Shown here one piece after another: positions 14,858 to 17,867 of a stretch of 17,867 bases of DNA. Position 1 is the first letter of the stretch. Each line of letters starts with the position of its first letter. A program made the position numbers and the translations under genes. Location of the stretch: NCBI GenBank assembly GCA_034435395.1, contig DAOTXK010000426.1, forward strand, positions 1 to 17,867, in the 5' to 3' direction. This DNA comes from DAOTXK01 sp034435395. Lineage in GTDB: Bacteria; Chloroflexota; Anaerolineae; Aggregatilineales; Ch27. The notes under the pieces are model-generated. The model was given only the letters and a program-made list of their open reading frames with translations. It was not told the DNA's origin and made no database searches.

Positions 14858-16111
14858 ATGGCGAGGCCACGAACAGCTATCGGCAGCAGCGGCAGCACGA
14901 TCAAGGCACACAATCTGAGCGCGATTCTGCGTATGTTGCTCCGGCACGGCCATATCTCGCGCGTCCGGCTGGCCCGCCTGACCGGCCTTTCCGCCACCAC
15001 CATCACCAATCTGGTGGCCGATCTGCTGGCCCAGGGGGTGGTGGTTGAGGATGAAGAAGGCTGGCCGGATGAGAAGCAGCGCCGGGGCGTGGGGCGGCCA
15101 CAGGTGGCCTTGCGATTGGTGCCGGAGGCCCGCTACGCCGTGGGCGTTCACATTGGCGTGGGCAGTGTGCGGGTGGCGGTGACGGATTTGTTGGGGCGGC
15201 CATGGCCGGTCCTTTCCCTGGATCATCCCCTGGAACACTCGCCGGAGGAGGTGCTGACGGCGACGGCCCGCATGGTCCGGGAGGCTCTCGCCCAGGGCGG
15301 CGTCGAGCCGTCCAGGGTGTTGGGCATTGGCATCGGCGCTTCCGGCCTGGTCGACCCGGCCACTGGCGTGAACGTGGTCGCCCCCAATCTGGGCTGGCGG
15401 GAGGTGCCCATCCGCGACTGGTTCGCCAGCCAGCTGGGGCTGCCCGTCCGGGTGGACAACAATGTGCGGGCGATGGCGCTGGGAGAGGCGCTGTTTGGTC
15501 TCGGCCAGGATGTGTATTCGCTGGCCTTCGTCTACGCGCGGGTGGGGGTGGGAGCGGGGATCGTCGTGGATGGGCAGCTGTATCATGGTGGCGGCGCGGG
15601 AGCCGGGGAGATCGGTCACATGACGATCCTGCCCGACGGGGGGGATGTCTGTCGGTGTGGGAACCGGGGCTGTCTGGAGACGCTGGTATCCGAGCCGGTC
15701 ATCACGCGCCTGGCCGAGCAGATCGCCCGGCAGGAAACGCAGGGCCTGCTGGCGGCCTGTTTGCGGGAGGCGGAAGGGCCGATCCTCGAGCGCATCCTGG
15801 CGGCGGCCCGCGCTGGCGACGCGGCGACCCGCGCCATGCTGGAGGCGCGCGCCCGGTACATGGGCATCGCCCTGGCCAACCTGATCGACATCCTGAACCC
15901 GGAGTTGATTGTCTTGGGTGGGATTTTTTCCCAGGGCGAAGACCTGCTGCTTCCCCCGCTGATAGCCACCATTCGCCAGCGCGCCTTCGCCAACCTGGGC
16001 GACAAGGTCCGCCTGCAAACGTCCGGCTTTGGTCAGGACGCCGGCGTCATTGGCGCGGCGGCCCTGGCCTTGCAGGCGTTTTTTTACCAGCACCCAGAGG
16101 GGATCGTTTGA
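14858..16111 (+). CDS. ROK family transcriptional regulator
   Basis: The protein has 417 residues in the NagC/XylR/Mlc style. An N-terminal winged helix-turn-helix (about 18-65, with ISRVRLARLTGLSATTITNLV) precedes a ROK sugar-kinase-like domain. That domain has GIGIGASGLVD (156-166), the DNNVRAMALGE block (Asp200) and the zinc motif GEIGH-x10-CRCGNRGCLE (His254, Cys265, Cys267, Cys272). It probably senses a sugar and represses the operon promoter at 10635. The start is uncertain: ATG 14858 best matches family N-termini but lacks a good ribosome site. ATG 14786 has GGAGGGCAGGGG in front and would add 24 residues. It ends in TGATG, overlapping the next gene's ATG by one base, so translation is likely coupled. 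Confidence 0.9.
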   Translation: MARPRTAIGSSGSTIKAHNLSAILRMLLRHGHISRVRLARLTGLSATTITNLVADLLAQGVVVEDEEGWPDEKQRRGVGRPQVALRLVPEARYAVGVHIGVGSVRVAVTDLLGRPWPVLSLDHPLEHSPEEVLTATARMVREALAQGGVEPSRVLGIGIGASGLVDPATGVNVVAPNLGWREVPIRDWFASQLGLPVRVDNNVRAMALGEALFGLGQDVYSLAFVYARVGVGAGIVVDGQLYHGGGAGAGEIGHMTILPDGGDVCRCGNRGCLETLVSEPVITRLAEQIARQETQGLLAACLREAEGPILERILAAARAGDAATRAMLEARARYMGIALANLIDILNPELIVLGGIFSQGEDLLLPPLIATIRQRAFANLGDKVRLQTSGFGQDAGVIGAAALALQAFFYQHPEGIV

Positions 16112-17472
16112 TGCACATGGCCGAGCACGCGGTGGGTTTTGTCCCACTGGCACGCCCCACTTTCGATATATCGTTGGCGACGGCGGTGGCCGAAGCCGCC
16201 CGCGGGCAGCTTGCGGCGGCAGGGCTGGGCATCCGGGGGCCGGACGAACTGGTCACCAGCCTGGCGGTGGCCGAGGAGGTCGGTGACGGGCTGGCCGAGA
16301 GGCCCTTGGACCTGCTGGTGGTGTTCCAGGCCACTTTCGCCGACAGCACCATGGTGAAGTGCCTGGCCGGGCGCGTGGACGCCCAACATGTTGGGCCGCC
16401 GCTGCTGCTGTGGGCCGTGCCAGAGGGCCGCACCGGCGGGCGGTTGCGCCTGAATTCGCTGTGCGGCATCAACCTGGCCGGTCATGCCCTGCGGCGGGCG
16501 GGGTATCGTTACGAATATGTGTACGCGCCGCCCGACGACGCGGCGGCGGTGGAGCGGGTGGCTACGCTGGCCCGGGCCGGGCGGGTGCGTCGGCTGCTGC
16601 GGGGGGCGCGGATCGGGCGCATCGGCGAGAACCCGGACGGCTTTGAGAGCTGCCTGCCGAATGCGAGCGGGCTGAAGCATCACTTCGGCCTGGATGTCGT
16701 GCCGGTGGAACTCGCTCAGGTCTTGGCCGACGCGCGGGCGGCTGCCCCCCAGGAGGTAGACGCCGTCGCCAGGGCGCTGGCGGCCCGCCTGGACGGTTGG
16801 GAGGTGTTGGATCAGGCGGCGGCGCGCGGCACGCTGGCGGCCTATGTCGCGCTCCGCCGGATGGCCGGGCAGGCCGGGCTGCACGGGCTGGCGGTGCGTT
16901 GCTGGCCGGAATTTTTCACCGACCTGGGGTGCGCGGCCTGCGGCGCGATGTCCATGCTCAGCGATGAGCTGACGCCGTGTAGCTGCGAGGCGGATGTCAA
17001 CGGCACGGTCACCCAGTTGATCTTGCAGTGGCTCAGCGGCGGGCCGGCCTTCGGCACGGACATGGTGTCCTTTGAGGTGGCGGAGGACGTTGCCGTGCTG
17101 TGGCACTGCGGACTGGCTCCGCTGTCGATGGCCGATCCGTCGTTTGTGCCCCGGGGGACGATCCACTCCAACCGCCAGCTACCCCTGCTGATGGAATTCC
17201 CTCTCAAACCAGGCCGGGTCACAGTGGCCCGCCTCAGCGAGGCGACCGGCAGTTACCGGCTGGTGATCGGCGGGGGGGAGATGTTGCCCGCGCCGCCGAG
17301 CTTTTCCGGCACGTCGGGCCTGCTCCGGTTTGACCGGCCCGCCGCCGACGTGCTGGATACCATCATGACCGAGGGGCTGGAGCATCACATTTCCCTGACC
17401 TACGGCGATCATATCCCGGCGCTCACCGCGCTGGCCAAACTGCTGGACATCCCGGTTTTGCGCCTGTCGTGA
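16111..17472 (+). CDS. L-fucose/L-arabinose isomerase family-like protein
   Basis: The 453 residues belong to the FucI/AraA-type isomerase fold family, which interconverts aldoses and ketoses using a divalent metal. Candidate metal ligands are Glu267 in RCWPEF and Asp295 in SCEADVNGTVT, the two most diagnostic blocks, plus a His in LWHCG (332) or in the HH pair at 425-426. A Cys-rich stretch (274-292) lies between the two ligands. The ATG overlaps the ROK stop (TGATG), with GAGGGG a few bases upstream. It is far shorter than E. coli FucI (about 590 residues), in line with the shorter branch that also includes sulfoquinovose isomerases, so the true substrate is open. The following aldehyde dehydrogenase points to a deoxysugar, fucose-type or sulfosugar route. 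Confidence 0.78.
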   Translation: MHMAEHAVGFVPLARPTFDISLATAVAEAARGQLAAAGLGIRGPDELVTSLAVAEEVGDGLAERPLDLLVVFQATFADSTMVKCLAGRVDAQHVGPPLLLWAVPEGRTGGRLRLNSLCGINLAGHALRRAGYRYEYVYAPPDDAAAVERVATLARAGRVRRLLRGARIGRIGENPDGFESCLPNASGLKHHFGLDVVPVELAQVLADARAAAPQEVDAVARALAARLDGWEVLDQAAARGTLAAYVALRRMAGQAGLHGLAVRCWPEFFTDLGCAACGAMSMLSDELTPCSCEADVNGTVTQLILQWLSGGPAFGTDMVSFEVAEDVAVLWHCGLAPLSMADPSFVPRGTIHSNRQLPLLMEFPLKPGRVTVARLSEATGSYRLVIGGGEMLPAPPSFSGTSGLLRFDRPAADVLDTIMTEGLEHHISLTYGDHIPALTALAKLLDIPVLRLS

Positions 17473-17496
17473 CCGTTACGGAAAGAGGGTATCTCT

Positions 17497-17867
17497 ATGA
17501 CCAGACCGCACAAGTTCCTGATCGGAGGGGAATGGCGGGGCAGCGAGGACGTGCTGGAAGTGCGCTTCCCCTACACCCGCGAGGTGGTGGCCGAGGTCTG
17601 CCAGGCGACCGACGCCGACCTGGAAGATGCCGTCCAGGCGGCGGTGAAGGGCTTCGCGGTCACGCGCCGCCTGCCCGCCCACCAGCGGTCGCGCATCCTG
17701 CTCAACCTGCTGGCGCAAATGGAGCGGCGGTACGACGAGCTGGTGGAGACCTTGACGCTGGAGGGCGGCAAAACCCAGAACGTGGCGCGGGGCGAGACCA
17801 GCCGGGCGATGGAGACAGTGCGCGTGGCGGCGGAAGAGGCCAAACGTATTGGCGGGGAGATCATCCC
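17497..17867 (+). CDS. NAD(P)-dependent aldehyde dehydrogenase (partial, N-terminal part only)
   Basis: The frame is open from ATG 17497 to the window edge (123 codons plus two bases). It is the N-terminal segment of the aldehyde dehydrogenase superfamily: FLIGGEW (residues 7-13), a short beta-hairpin, and AHQRSRILLNLLAQMERRYDEL, then LTLEGGKTQNVARGE and AAEEAKRIGGEII. This pattern is like lactaldehyde and related semialdehyde dehydrogenases. The catalytic Cys and Glu are past the edge. An AGAGGG ribosome site is present, and the gene follows the isomerase by 24 bases in the same operon. A lactaldehyde, sulfolactaldehyde or sugar-semialdehyde substrate is possible and cannot be chosen from this part. 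Confidence 0.88.
   Translation, partial: MTRPHKFLIGGEWRGSEDVLEVRFPYTREVVAEVCQATDADLEDAVQAAVKGFAVTRRLPAHQRSRILLNLLAQMERRYDELVETLTLEGGKTQNVARGETSRAMETVRVAAEEAKRIGGEII

Noticed and set aside
15202..16110. Upstream extension of the isomerase frame within the ROK gene
   Set aside because: The ROK frame carries the full set of family motifs; the extension is a Gly/Arg-rich shadow, and the TGATG start at 16111 gives the right N-terminus.

Overview
The window is GC-rich, densely packed bacterial DNA. The short intergenic gaps, a binding-protein-dependent sugar ABC operon with its own ROK regulator, and an iol-type gene set suggest a heterotrophic Chloroflexota-like organism (Anaerolineae style). That placement is inferred from protein style, since no rRNA or marker gene is present. 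The content is almost entirely carbohydrate and sugar-acid catabolism. I saw no CRISPR array, tRNA, rRNA, IS element or phage gene.

Left block (1-3227, minus strand): an inositol-catabolism operon read right to left as iolB, iolD and a TIM-barrel gene of the IolE/sugar-phosphate isomerase type that runs off the left edge. A 525-base gap separates it from the next block.

Middle block (3753-6986): a plus-strand pair, a D-2-hydroxyacid dehydrogenase and an HpcH/HpaI-type aldolase, converges on a minus-strand LarA-like (lactate racemase N-terminal domain) protein. This looks like sugar-acid or hydroxy-acid handling. Next to it, 7087-7395 is a relic of two peptide-ABC-transporter ATPase genes fused by an internal deletion.

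Right block (7640-17867, plus strand): a GH88/GH105-type unsaturated-uronyl hydrolase, a NagB-like sugar-phosphate deaminase/isomerase with an altered active-site motif, and a NodB/DUF2334-like deacetylase. A strong sigma70-type promoter with an AT-rich inverted repeat follows. It has a leader of about 540 nt and then an operon of a sugar-binding protein, two permeases, a ROK regulator, an L-fucose-isomerase-like protein and the start of an aldehyde dehydrogenase. A plausible reading is uptake of an oligosaccharide or sugar, cleavage of uronyl or amino-sugar residues, isomerisation, and aldehyde oxidation, all under ROK control. The actual substrate cannot be read from the sequence.
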